Shown here one piece after another: positions 24,974 to 33,390 of a DNA stretch of 42,988 bases. Every line of letters begins with the position of its first letter. Position 1 is the first letter of the stretch. The stretch comes from Gemmatimonadota bacterium (GTDB lineage Bacteria; Gemmatimonadota; Gemmatimonadetes; Longimicrobiales; Gaopeijiaceae): contig JAPPGM010000075.1 in NCBI GenBank assembly GCA_028874995.1, positions 1 to 42,988 of the forward strand, in the 5' to 3' direction. Made by a program: the position numbers and the translations under genes. The notes below the pieces were generated by a model. The model had not been told where the DNA came from, made no database searches, and saw only the letters and a program-made list of their open reading frames with translations.

Positions 24974-26245
24974 ATGCGCATTCTGATCGCGGGCAACGGC
25001 GGACGCGAGCACACGCTGCTGTGGAAGTTGCGGAGGGACGCGCCGGACGCGGCTTTTTTCGTGACTCGGCCGAATGGGGGGATGGCGGGCGCGTGCACGG
25101 CTGTGGACATCGCGCCGGGGGATGCGGCGGGGTTGTCGGCGTGGGCGGCTGAGGAGCGGATCGACCTGGTCGTGGTCGGTCCGGAGGGGCCGCTTGCGGC
25201 GGGGGTGGCCGACCGGATGGAGGAGCGCGGGGTTCCGGTGTTCGGGCCGTCGGCGGCCGCCGCGCGGATCGAGTCCAGCAAGGCGTTCGCGAAGGATCTG
25301 ATGGCTGGGGCGGGGGTGCCGACGGCGGGGTACGAGGTGCACACCGAGCCGGATCCGGCGGCTGCCTGCATCGAGGCGTGGGGGGCGCCGGTGGTGGTGA
25401 AGGCGTCGGGTCTGGCCGCGGGGAAGGGGGCGGTGGTTTGCGCGACGGTGGCCGAGGCCGTGCGGACCGCGTGCGAGATGCTCGGGGGGGGCTTTGGGGA
25501 GGCGGGGAGGCGCGTGGTGATCGAGGAGTTCATGGAGGGCGAGGAGCTGTCGGTCTTCTGCATCGCGGACGGCGAGGAGTATGTGACGCTGCTGCCTTCG
25601 CAGGACCACAAGCGGATCGGCGAGGGAGACACCGGGCCGAACACCGGGGGGATGGGGGCGTATGCGCCGGTGGGATTTGTTACCGGCGCGTTGATGACGG
25701 AGGTGGGGGATGCGGTCGTGGCGCCGGTGCTGAGGGCGCTGGCGGAGGCCGGGTGTCCTTTCCGGGGACTGCTTTATGCGGGGTTGATGATCACGGACGA
25801 AGGGCCGAAGGTGGTCGAATTCAACTGCCGCTTCGGCGATCCGGAGACGCAGGCGGTGTTGCCGTTGCTGGAGTCTTCGCTGCTGGAGCCGATGATGGCG
25901 GTGGCGGGGGGCGGGGGGCTGGCCGGGCATGAGCCGGTCTTCGCGGACGCGGCGGCCGTGACGACCGTATTGGCGGCGTCCGGGTATCCGGGGTCGTATG
26001 GCAAGGGCGCGCCGGTGTCGATTCCGGAGATGGGGGACGGCGTGCACGTCTTTCACGCCGGGACCGCGCTGGAGGACGGCCGGCTGGTCACCTCCGGGGG
26101 ACGGGTGCTGGCGGTGACTGCGGTGGCGCCGGATTTCGGCAGCGCGTGCGAGGCGAGCCGGGGTGCGGCGGAGGCTATCACATTCGAGGGCAGGTATTTC
26201 CGCCGCGACATCGGCTGGCGCGAGGAGGAGCGGCGAAAAAGTTAG
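24974..26245 (+). CDS. purD: Phosphoribosylamine-glycine ligase (GAR synthetase)
   Basis: PurD ligates glycine to phosphoribosylamine with ATP in purine synthesis. The 423-residue ATP-grasp product has MRILIAGNGGREHTLLWKL, GPEGPLAAGVADRM, the ATP-grasp core VVVKASGLAAGKGAVVC, and LPSQDHKRIGEGDTGPNTGGMGAYAP. It also has VEFNCRFGDPETQAVLPLL. It begins ten bases after the M48 gene. No other pur gene is in the window. Confidence 0.97.
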   Translation: MRILIAGNGGREHTLLWKLRRDAPDAAFFVTRPNGGMAGACTAVDIAPGDAAGLSAWAAEERIDLVVVGPEGPLAAGVADRMEERGVPVFGPSAAAARIESSKAFAKDLMAGAGVPTAGYEVHTEPDPAAACIEAWGAPVVVKASGLAAGKGAVVCATVAEAVRTACEMLGGGFGEAGRRVVIEEFMEGEELSVFCIADGEEYVTLLPSQDHKRIGEGDTGPNTGGMGAYAPVGFVTGALMTEVGDAVVAPVLRALAEAGCPFRGLLYAGLMITDEGPKVVEFNCRFGDPETQAVLPLLESSLLEPMMAVAGGGGLAGHEPVFADAAAVTTVLAASGYPGSYGKGAPVSIPEMGDGVHVFHAGTALEDGRLVTSGGRVLAVTAVAPDFGSACEASRGAAEAITFEGRYFRRDIGWREEERRKS

Positions 26246-26249
26246 TCAT

Positions 26250-26288
26250 ATTTTCTGACTAGATTTTCTGGCCAGATTTTCTGGCCAG
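26250..26288. repeat. Three tandem copies of a 13-bp palindromic unit
   Basis: ATTTTCTGRCYAG is repeated exactly three times (26250-26262, 26263-26275, 26276-26288). The last two copies are identical, and each contains the palindrome CTGGCCAG. The tract begins four bases after the purD stop and is strikingly AT-rich for this genome. It could be a multi-site operator for the following gene, or a hairpin-forming element. Confidence 0.6.
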
Positions 26289-26334
26289 AATCCACTACCG
26301 AAGGACAGGACACTCAAGGAGCGGAAGAGAGATC

Positions 26335-26655
26335 ATGGTCATTGCAACGACACCGACACTGGAGGGCCGCAGGGTCCGCGAATACCTGGGGATCGTGACG
26401 GGCGAAGCGATCATCGGGGCCAACGTCTTCAAGGACATCATGGCGGGATTTCGGGACTTCGTGGGCGGCCGCTCGAAGGCGTACGAGAACAGTCTGCGCG
26501 AGGCGCGCGAGGAGGCCCTGCGCGAGATGTCCGCCGAGGCGCGGGCGCGGGGCGCCGACGCGGTCATCGGGGTGGACCTGGACTACGAGGTGCTCGGCTC
26601 GGGGAACGGGATGCTGATGGTCTCCACGAGCGGGACCGCGGTGGCGCTGGAGTAG
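26335..26655 (+). CDS. YbjQ/UPF0145 family protein
   Basis: This 106-residue protein matches the YbjQ (DUF74) family of small pentamer-forming proteins of unknown function. It has [29 protein letters not shown], then [33 protein letters not shown], ending in SGTAVALE. Length is typical. GGAGCGGAAGAGAG precedes the ATG. It is two bases from mutM and so probably co-transcribed with it; a metal or stress role has been suggested for the family but is not shown here. Confidence 0.92.
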   Translation: MVIATTPTLEGRRVREYLGIVTGEAIIGANVFKDIMAGFRDFVGGRSKAYENSLREAREEALREMSAEARARGADAVIGVDLDYEVLGSGNGMLMVSTSGTAVALE

Positions 26656-26657
26656 CC

Positions 26658-27494
26658 ATGCCCGAGCTCCCCGAGGCCGAGACCATCGCGCGGGGGCTGA
26701 ACGCGGTCCTGCCGGGCAGGGTCGTCCGCCGCGTCGAGGTGGTGCGGGAGGATGTGGTGAGCGGTGCGGCGGGTCCCTTCGCGAGAGCGGTGGCCGGGCG
26801 GGAGATTCGGGGGGTGGGGCGGCGGGGGAAGAACGTGGTCTTCACCTTCGCCGACGATTCGCGGCTGGTGGTGAACCTGGGGATGAGCGGGCGTTTCATG
26901 ACGGGCGCCGACGCGCACGGGGATCACCCCTCCACCCACCCCGCCGTGGTCTTCCATCTCGCGGACGGCGGCTGGATGATCTACGACGATGTGCGCCGTT
27001 TCGGCCGCCTCTCCGCGATCCCGGTGGCCGAGTGGAGGCGCTGGTCCCGGCGTCTTGGCCCCGAACCGCTGGCACGTGGCTTCACCGCTGCACGGTTGCG
27101 GGGAATCCTGGCCCGCTCCCGGTCCCCGGTCCGGTCGCTCCTCCTCGACCAGCGGCGGATCGCCGGCGTGGGGAACATCTACGCGGTCGAGGCGCTGTGG
27201 TTCGCCCGCATCCACCCCCAAACCCCCGCCAACGCGATCGGCGCGGCCGCCGCGGCCAGGCTGCACCGGGCGCTCCGGCGCGTGCTGCGGAACGCAATCC
27301 GCGCCGGCGGCACCACGCTCCGCAACTACCGCGACGCGAACGGAGACGAGGGGCGTTTCGGCCGCGCGCTGCACGCCTACGGCCGTGAAGAAGAGCCCTG
27401 CACCCGATGCGGCACGGCGATCGAACGGATCGTCTTCGGGGGCCGGTCGGCGTTCGTGTGTCCGCGTTGCCAGGACGGGAGCGCGCTGCCATGA
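26658..27494 (+). CDS. mutM: Formamidopyrimidine-DNA glycosylase
   Basis: MutM (Fpg) removes 8-oxoguanine and ring-opened purines. After Met removal the catalytic Pro and adjacent Glu are in PELPEAETI. The beta-elimination lysine lies in VGRRGKNVVF. The damage-recognition region includes NLGMSGRFM and DDVRRFGR, and the helix-two-turn-helix contains GVGNIYAVEALW. The C-terminal zinc finger is CTRCG...CPRCQ. At 278 residues it is full length. Its stop overlaps the next start in an ATGA. Confidence 0.97.
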   Translation: MPELPEAETIARGLNAVLPGRVVRRVEVVREDVVSGAAGPFARAVAGREIRGVGRRGKNVVFTFADDSRLVVNLGMSGRFMTGADAHGDHPSTHPAVVFHLADGGWMIYDDVRRFGRLSAIPVAEWRRWSRRLGPEPLARGFTAARLRGILARSRSPVRSLLLDQRRIAGVGNIYAVEALWFARIHPQTPANAIGAAAAARLHRALRRVLRNAIRAGGTTLRNYRDANGDEGRFGRALHAYGREEEPCTRCGTAIERIVFGGRSAFVCPRCQDGSALP

Positions 27495-28987
27495 AACGCA
27501 CTGCCGTGGCCCTCGTCCTCCTCCCGCTCCCCCTCGCGGCCCAGACCCCATCCCCCACCCCCGCCCCCGGCGAACAGCTCCCGGTCGTCCGGCACGTCCT
27601 CGACAACGGCATGACCTTCCTCGTCCTGCCGCGGCGCCAGGCCCCCACCGTCTCCCTGGTCGTCCACTACCCGGTCGGCTCGGTCAACGAGCACCTCGGC
27701 AACACCGGGATCGCGCACGTCCTGGAACACATGCTCTTCAAGGGCTCCCGCGAGATCGGCACCACCGACCCGACGCTGGAAGCGCCCCTCCTCGCCGCCG
27801 CCGACGCGGCCCACGACTCGCTCCTGGCCGAGCTGGCCCGGCCCCGTCCGGACACCTCCCGCGTGCGGCACCTCACCGACGCCGTGGCCTCGTTCGAGGA
27901 CCAGGTCGAGGCCTTCGCCATCCCCAACGAATACGCCCGCATCCTTTCCGCCGCGGGAGGGCGGGGACTCAACGCCACCACGTCGTACGAAGCCACGCGG
28001 TACTTCATCGAGCTCCCCGTGAACCGGCTCGAGCTGTGGTTCGCGCTGGAATCCGACCGCATGCGCAACCCCGTGCTGCGCGGCTTCCATACCGAACTGG
28101 ACGTGGTCCACGAGGAGCGGCGCATGCGGCTTGAGACCAGTCCGGGCGGGATCGTTCAGACCGCGCTGCTCGCCACCGCCTTCCAGGTTCACCCCTACGG
28201 AGTCCCCGTGATCGGTCACGCGGCCGACCTGGAGTACATGTCGCGCCGTCAGGTGGCGGAGTACTTCCGCGACTACTACGGCGCCCGCAATGCGGTGGCC
28301 GCCATAGTCGGCGACGTGGACACGGACCAGGTCGTGGAGTGGGCGGAGGAGTACTTCGGCGCGGTGCCGGCGGGCCGTGCCGTCCCCCCGGTCCTGGCAC
28401 GCGAGCCCGAGCAGGCCGGCGAGCGCCGGATCACCGTCGAGTTCGACGCCGAGCCCCGGCTGATGATCGGGTGGCGGGCGGTGTCGGGGCTTCACGAGGA
28501 CGCACCCGCGCTCCAGATGCTGGCGTCGCTGCTCACGGCCGGCCGGAGCACACGGCTCTACAGGCGGCTGGTCGCGGGAGACCGTTCGGCGATTCATGTG
28601 TCGGCCTACCTGGGCCCGGCATTCGCATACCCGGGTCTGTTTATTCTGAACGCGGTCCCGAAGGCACCTCACACAACGCATGAACTGGAAGAATCCATCT
28701 ATCAGGAATTGCATGATATACAGTCGACGGCACCCGATTCCTCCGCGCTCGTCCGAATCAAGAACCAGATCCGCGCCGGCGAGTACCGCCGACTGTCGTC
28801 CAGTCTGGAGCTGGCCATGCAGATCGCCGAGTCCGAAGCGATGCTCGGGGACTGGCGCGAGACCTTCCGGCTGTCCCGGCGGATTCTGGAGGTCACGCCG
28901 GAGGACGTCCGGAGGGTGGCTGTGCAGTACCTGCAGGCAAGCTCCAGGACGGTGGCGACGATGGTGCGAAAGAACGGCTCGCAGTGA
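27491..28987 (+). CDS. M16 zinc peptidase, catalytic partner
   Basis: This is a secreted or periplasmic insulinase-family peptidase of 498 residues. A short signal peptide (KRTAVALVLLPLPLAAQ) precedes an M16 N-terminal domain with the inverted zinc motif HVLEHMLFKG and, well downstream, the conserved VVHEERRMRLE. An insertion of ~50 helical residues lies between them. The C-terminal half is the non-catalytic M16 domain. The ATG at 27491 is inside the mutM stop. The downstream gene encodes a partner without the zinc motif, as in known two-subunit bacterial M16 peptidases. A patch around 28640-28730 is more AT-rich than the rest. Confidence 0.92.
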   Translation: MKRTAVALVLLPLPLAAQTPSPTPAPGEQLPVVRHVLDNGMTFLVLPRRQAPTVSLVVHYPVGSVNEHLGNTGIAHVLEHMLFKGSREIGTTDPTLEAPLLAAADAAHDSLLAELARPRPDTSRVRHLTDAVASFEDQVEAFAIPNEYARILSAAGGRGLNATTSYEATRYFIELPVNRLELWFALESDRMRNPVLRGFHTELDVVHEERRMRLETSPGGIVQTALLATAFQVHPYGVPVIGHAADLEYMSRRQVAEYFRDYYGARNAVAAIVGDVDTDQVVEWAEEYFGAVPAGRAVPPVLAREPEQAGERRITVEFDAEPRLMIGWRAVSGLHEDAPALQMLASLLTAGRSTRLYRRLVAGDRSAIHVSAYLGPAFAYPGLFILNAVPKAPHTTHELEESIYQELHDIQSTAPDSSALVRIKNQIRAGEYRRLSSSLELAMQIAESEAMLGDWRETFRLSRRILEVTPEDVRRVAVQYLQASSRTVATMVRKNGSQ

Positions 28988-30546
28988 ACCGCGGGTCCGG
29001 GGCCGCCGTCGCTGATTCCCGGGCTGCGACGCCCGGGCGCCCGGTCAGCTGCGGGTGCGCCCGCAGGCGGATCCGGGCGGTCACCGCCGCCGTCGCGCTG
29101 CTGATACCCGTCGGCCACGCGACTGCTCAGCAACCTGTCCGCGAGCGGATCGCATCCCTCGAATTCCCCAGGCTTGGCTTCACCCCCACACAGCCCCGCG
29201 AGGAGACGGTCAGGGGCGTCACCGTCTACTTCCTGCCGAACGACGAACTTCCGCTGGTCACCTTCTACGCCGTCTTCAAGGGAGGGGTGGGCCATCTTCC
29301 CCGCGACTATCTCGCGGCCGCCTCGGCCATGCCCACCCTGCTCAGAGGCGGCGGGACGGCGTCGATGCCGCCCGATTCCGTCGATCTGCGCATCGAGTCG
29401 CTCGCGCTGGCGATGAGCTTCGGACAGGGCGGCGGCAGCGCGTCCTCGTGGGTCAACTCCCTGGCAGAGCACCTGGACGAGGCCGTGACGCTCTGGGCCG
29501 AGATGCTGCGCGAGCCCCGGTTCGATTCGGCCCAGGTCGAACAGTGGCGCGGCGCGGAACTGGAGCGCGTGCGGCGGCGCGGCGACGATCCCGCGTCTCT
29601 GGCGTACACCCGCTTCAACCGGATCATGTACGGCGACCACCCCATCGGCTGGGAGATGAGCCCCGGCGACCTCGACCCGGCCGATGTGGCCGAGGAGAAG
29701 CTGCGCCATGTGCACGAAGCGCAGTTCTGCCCCGGCAACATGGTGCTGGGCGTGGCCGGCGACGTGGACTGGGAACGCGCGGAGGCCCTGCTCGAAGACG
29801 TCCTGTCCGACTGGCCGCCCTGTTCCGGCAATCTCCGGGAGTACCCGGTCCCCGATATCCGTCGCGACCCGGGCGTCTTCGTCATCCACAAGCCGATCGA
29901 GCAGAGCGTGGTGATCGCCGCGCACTCCAGTTCGCTGCGCCAGGGCGACACCCCCGCCTACTTCGCCTCGCGGATCGGCAACTCGATCCTGGGGGCATCG
30001 GGTCTGTCCAGCCGCCTCAACACCGAGGTGCGGACGCGGGAGGGACTGGCGTACGGGGCCTCGTCGCTCTGGACCACGTCCAGGAGGAACGACGGGCTCA
30101 TCGGCGCTGTCACGCGAACCCGGCCCGGGAGCACGCTGGCCGCGGCCCGGCTGCTGCTCGAGGTGCTGGGCTCCATGCGCGACGCGGAGCCCTCCGATGA
30201 CGAGGTGGCACGCGTCGTCGATCAGGCGGTCAACGGGTTCGTCTTCAACTTCGGCACGCCGCTGCAGGTGGTGTCCCGCAGCATGACCTACCGGACCCTG
30301 GACCTCCCCGACGACTGGCTGGAGCGGTACCTGCGCGGCATCCAGCGAGTCACGCCCGGTGCCGTCCACGACGTGTTCCGCGACCAGCTTGACCCCGGCC
30401 GCATGACGATCCTGCTCGTGGGCGACACGACTCGCTTCGACGGCTCGCCCACGGAACTGGGCACCGTCACGATCCTGGAGGAGGATCCCCCTCCCCCGCC
30501 CCCGGACCCTTCGCCGCCACGTGGATCGCCGCGATCCCCCGGCTGA
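28984..30546 (+). CDS. M16-family protein, non-catalytic partner
   Basis: The 520-residue product has the M16 fold signature but no HxxEH: the expected place reads MPTLLRGGGTASM. It retains the C-terminal domain substrate region, including GASGLSSRLNTEVRTREGLAYGASS. A signal sequence (RRIRAVTAAVALLIPVGHATAQ) follows ~30 extra residues. It starts with GTG in a GTGA overlap with the catalytic gene, so the two subunits are likely made in equal amounts. The last ~27 residues are Pro-rich (EEDPPPPPPDPSPP...) and lie antisense to the 3' end of menG. Confidence 0.9.
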   Translation: MNRGSGAAVADSRAATPGRPVSCGCARRRIRAVTAAVALLIPVGHATAQQPVRERIASLEFPRLGFTPTQPREETVRGVTVYFLPNDELPLVTFYAVFKGGVGHLPRDYLAAASAMPTLLRGGGTASMPPDSVDLRIESLALAMSFGQGGGSASSWVNSLAEHLDEAVTLWAEMLREPRFDSAQVEQWRGAELERVRRRGDDPASLAYTRFNRIMYGDHPIGWEMSPGDLDPADVAEEKLRHVHEAQFCPGNMVLGVAGDVDWERAEALLEDVLSDWPPCSGNLREYPVPDIRRDPGVFVIHKPIEQSVVIAAHSSSLRQGDTPAYFASRIGNSILGASGLSSRLNTEVRTREGLAYGASSLWTTSRRNDGLIGAVTRTRPGSTLAAARLLLEVLGSMRDAEPSDDEVARVVDQAVNGFVFNFGTPLQVVSRSMTYRTLDLPDDWLERYLRGIQRVTPGAVHDVFRDQLDPGRMTILLVGDTTRFDGSPTELGTVTILEEDPPPPPPDPSPPRGSPRSPG

Positions 30547-31234
30547 CCAGTCGCCACTCCACCGACGCGAAACCCGCCTCGCGCAGCAGCTCCGCCAGCG
30601 CGTCCGGACCCGGAAAGTCCCGCACCGACCTGGGGAGGTAGCTGTACGCCCACGGATGCCCCGACACCAGCCGCCCGACCTGCGGCAGGATGTGGTTGAA
30701 GTACACCAGGTAGCCCGCGCGCAGGAGTCGGCCCGGGGGCACGGTGAATTCCAGGATCACGAGTCGGCCGCACGGCTCCAGGACCCGGCACAGCTCCCCG
30801 AACCCGGCCGCGAGATCCGACAGGTTGCGCACCCCGAATCCCACCATCGCCCCCGCGAACGAATGGCTTCGAAACGGCAGGCGCTGGGTGTCGCCGCAGA
30901 CGGGGTCGACCGGGTGGCCGTCGATCTTGGGGTGGCCGCGCGCGAGCATGGGCAGGGCGAAGTCCGCGCCGACCACGCGGCCGTGGAACCCGTGCCGGCC
31001 GGTGAGTGTAAGCGCAAGGTCGAAGGTGCCGGCGCAGGCGTCCAGGTAGGTCCCTTCGGGCGCCCGTTTCCAGTCCAGCGCGGCGACCGCACGCCGGCGC
31101 CACCTCCTGTCGATGTTCAGGCTGAGGACGTGGTTGAGAAGGTCGTAGCGGTGGGCGATCTCGCTGAAGAGCGTGCGCACCTGCGCGGCGCGTTCGCGGC
31201 CGCTGGCCGGCTCCGCCTCCGGTGAGGCAGTCAA
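30467..31234 (-). CDS. menG: Demethylmenaquinone/ubiquinone C-methyltransferase
   Basis: MenG/UbiE performs the final SAM-dependent ring methylation in quinone synthesis. The 255-residue product has FSEIAHRYDLLNHVLSLNIDRRWRR, SAM motif I DACAGTFDLALTL, VGFGVRNLSDLAAGF and LEFTVPPGRLLRAGYLVYFNHILP. Menaquinone is the likelier substrate for this kind of organism, but the sequence alone does not decide. It starts with TTG, and its last ~26 codons overlap the M16 partner gene tail to tail. Confidence 0.93.
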   Translation of the reverse strand: MTASPEAEPASGRERAAQVRTLFSEIAHRYDLLNHVLSLNIDRRWRRRAVAALDWKRAPEGTYLDACAGTFDLALTLTGRHGFHGRVVGADFALPMLARGHPKIDGHPVDPVCGDTQRLPFRSHSFAGAMVGFGVRNLSDLAAGFGELCRVLEPCGRLVILEFTVPPGRLLRAGYLVYFNHILPQVGRLVSGHPWAYSYLPRSVRDFPGPDALAELLREAGFASVEWRLVSRGIAAIHVAAKGPGAGEGDPPPGS

Positions 31235-31252
31235 GGTTCGATTCCCGGTTCG

Positions 31253-31260
31253 AGTATATT
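31253..31260. promoter_or_regulatory. TA-rich promoter element between menG and the sigma gene
   Basis: AGTATATT lies in the 109-bp gap between these divergent genes and reads as TATATT on the plus strand and TATACT on the minus strand. On the minus strand TGGAAC lies 16 bp further upstream. I cannot assign it to one gene with certainty. Confidence 0.3.
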
Positions 31261-31343
31261 GGAATTCACGATACGTTCCAGCGGTCGCACTCCGCGCCTG
31301 GCAGTTCCTCGGCTATCCGCGTCCGCGATGCGCAGCGAGCACT

Positions 31344-31937
31344 TTGAGCAATCCCTCCCCTGACGACAAGGCGTTGGCGGCACAGGCCGCCGCCGGCCGG
31401 GAGAGCGCGTTCAGGGAGTTGCTGCAAAGGTACGAAAGGCCGGTCTTCTCGCTGATCTACCGCATGGTGCGGGACCGCGGCCCCGCCGAGGACCTGTCCC
31501 AGGAGACGTTCATAAGGGCCTTCAGGGCGATCGGCAAGTACAACCCCAGCTACAAGTTCTCCAGCTGGGTCTTCAAGATCGCCCACAACCTCACCATCGA
31601 CCACCTGCGCCGGAAGCGGATCGACACGGTTTCGCTGCAGGGCTCCCGCTACGCGCTGACGGAAGAGGCGCAGGCCCGGACGCAGCCGGTCGTCGAGTCG
31701 ACCTACGAGCGTCCCGACGAATATGTGGAGAACAAGGAACTGGGCAGCCAGATCGAGGCCGCGATCGGGAGGCTGCGGCCGCACTACCGGGAGGTGACGC
31801 TGCTGCGCCACGTGGAGGGTTATTCCTACAACGAGATCGCCGAGATCATGGACCTGCCGCTGGGGACGGTGAAGACTTACATCCATCGGGCCCGGCTGGA
31901 GCTGAAGGAGGCGCTTGGGCACCTGCGGGAGGGGTGA
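31344..31937 (+). CDS. ECF-type RNA polymerase sigma factor
   Basis: This alternative sigma factor of 197 residues has region 2 (RDRGPAEDLSQETFIRAFRAI, then FSSWVFKIAHNLTIDHLRRKR) and region 4 (LRPHYREVTLLRHVEGYSYNEIAEIM, then LGTVKTYIHRARLELKEAL). The best start is the TTG at 31344, giving MSNPSPDDKALAAQAAAG; the longer open frame upstream is not sigma sequence. No anti-sigma or zinc-finger gene follows. The next gene, gltX, is convergent three bases away. Target promoters are unknown. Confidence 0.9.
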   Translation: MSNPSPDDKALAAQAAAGRESAFRELLQRYERPVFSLIYRMVRDRGPAEDLSQETFIRAFRAIGKYNPSYKFSSWVFKIAHNLTIDHLRRKRIDTVSLQGSRYALTEEAQARTQPVVESTYERPDEYVENKELGSQIEAAIGRLRPHYREVTLLRHVEGYSYNEIAEIMDLPLGTVKTYIHRARLELKEALGHLREG

Positions 31938-31940
31938 CGA

Positions 31941-33383
31941 CTACGAGCGCGCCGCGATCTCGTCAAGCGCGCGCTCCACGCGCGCCACCGACCGCTTCCT
32001 CCCCAGAATCAGCAGCACGTCGAAGATACCGGGTGATGCGGCCACCCCTGTGAGCGCGACGCGGAGCGGCTGGAAGACCTTTCCCGCCCCCACCCCCGGC
32101 TCCCCCGCCAGCGCGCGCAGTTGGGTTTCCAGCGCGTTCGGTTCCCACTGCGTCGCCGCCAACCTGTCGCGCACCGCCGACAGCACGCCGGCCGTCGCGG
32201 CCGGATCACGGTACCAGTTCTTGCGGGTCGCCTTGGGGTCGTAGTCGCGGATCGGCCCGATGTAGGGCCGCGACAGCCGCGCCATCTCGGTGAAGGTGCG
32301 GCTGCGGGGCGCGAGGGCGGCGGCCATGCGCGCGAAGGCCTCCTCGTCGAGGGCGATGTCGTCCGTGGCGATCCCATCGCGGCCGAGTGCCTCGCGCAAC
32401 GCGGCCGTCAGCTCCTCGGGCGCCATGCGCGCGATGTACTGCCCGTTCATCCAGAAGAGCTTGGACGGGTCGAAGACGGAGCCCTTCTTGAGGACGCGTT
32501 CCAGTGAGAACCGCTCGATGAGCTCGTCGCGCGACATCAGTTCCTCGTCGGTTCCGGGCGACCATCCCAGCAGCGCGAGGAAGTTGGCCATCGCGTCGGG
32601 CAGCACCCCTTCCGCCTCGAAGGCGTCCACCGCACGGGCGCCGTGGCGCTTGGAGAGCCGCTTCCCGTCGGGGCCCAGGATCATGGGGAGGTGGCCGAAC
32701 GCGGGGACCGGGTGGCCGAGCGCCTCGTAGAGCAGGATCTGCTTGGGCGTGTTCGAGATGTGGTCGTCGCCGCGGAGCACGTGGGTGATGGCCGTGTCGG
32801 CGTCGTCCGAGACGACCGCGAGGTTGTAGGTGGGGGTGCCGTCGCTGCGGAGGATCACGAAGTCGTCGATTTCGGCGTTGGCGAAGCGGGTGTCGCCGTG
32901 CACCAGGTCCCGCCACGAGGTCTCGCCGTCGGGGACGAGGAAACGGACCGCGAAGGGGTCTCCGGCCACGGCTCGCCGTTCCTGCTCGGCGGGCGGGACG
33001 CGCGTGGCCAGTTCCCGTGATAGGCGGGTGACCGCCCCGCCCCCCGCCGCGACCACCGCGTCGCGAGCCCTCTCGAACTCCTCGCGCGGCGTGAAGTCCC
33101 GGTACGCCCGCCCGTCCGCCAGCAGCCGCAGCGCATCGGCCCGGTGACGCTCCACGCACGCGGCCTGGAAGTACGGCCCCTCGTCCCAGTCGATCCCCAG
33201 CCACGCCAGCCCGCTGAGAATCGCCTCCACATGCTCGGGGCGGCTCCGGTCCCGGTCCGTGTCCTCGATGCGCAGCACGAACGTGCCCCCGCCCCGCCGC
33301 GCCAGCAGCCAGTTGAAGAGCGCCGTGCGGGCACCGCCGACGTGGAGGTACCCCGTCGGTGAGGGGGCGAACCGGAGTCTCAT
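31941..33383 (-). CDS. gltX: Glutamyl-tRNA synthetase
   Basis: GltX charges tRNA-Glu (or is non-discriminating). The 480-residue class-I synthetase starts MRLRFAPSPTGYLHVGGARTAL, containing the HIGH-type HVGG. It has the KMSKS-type KRLSKR in GPDGKRLSKRHGA, followed by the anticodon-binding helical domain. The ATG at 33383 is the family start; upstream frame is not conserved. It is seven bases downstream of the second RND gene and so may be read from the efflux promoter. Confidence 0.97.
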   Translation of the reverse strand: MRLRFAPSPTGYLHVGGARTALFNWLLARRGGGTFVLRIEDTDRDRSRPEHVEAILSGLAWLGIDWDEGPYFQAACVERHRADALRLLADGRAYRDFTPREEFERARDAVVAAGGGAVTRLSRELATRVPPAEQERRAVAGDPFAVRFLVPDGETSWRDLVHGDTRFANAEIDDFVILRSDGTPTYNLAVVSDDADTAITHVLRGDDHISNTPKQILLYEALGHPVPAFGHLPMILGPDGKRLSKRHGARAVDAFEAEGVLPDAMANFLALLGWSPGTDEELMSRDELIERFSLERVLKKGSVFDPSKLFWMNGQYIARMAPEELTAALREALGRDGIATDDIALDEEAFARMAAALAPRSRTFTEMARLSRPYIGPIRDYDPKATRKNWYRDPAATAGVLSAVRDRLAATQWEPNALETQLRALAGEPGVGAGKVFQPLRVALTGVAASPGIFDVLLILGRKRSVARVERALDEIAARS

Positions 33384-33390
33384 CGATACT

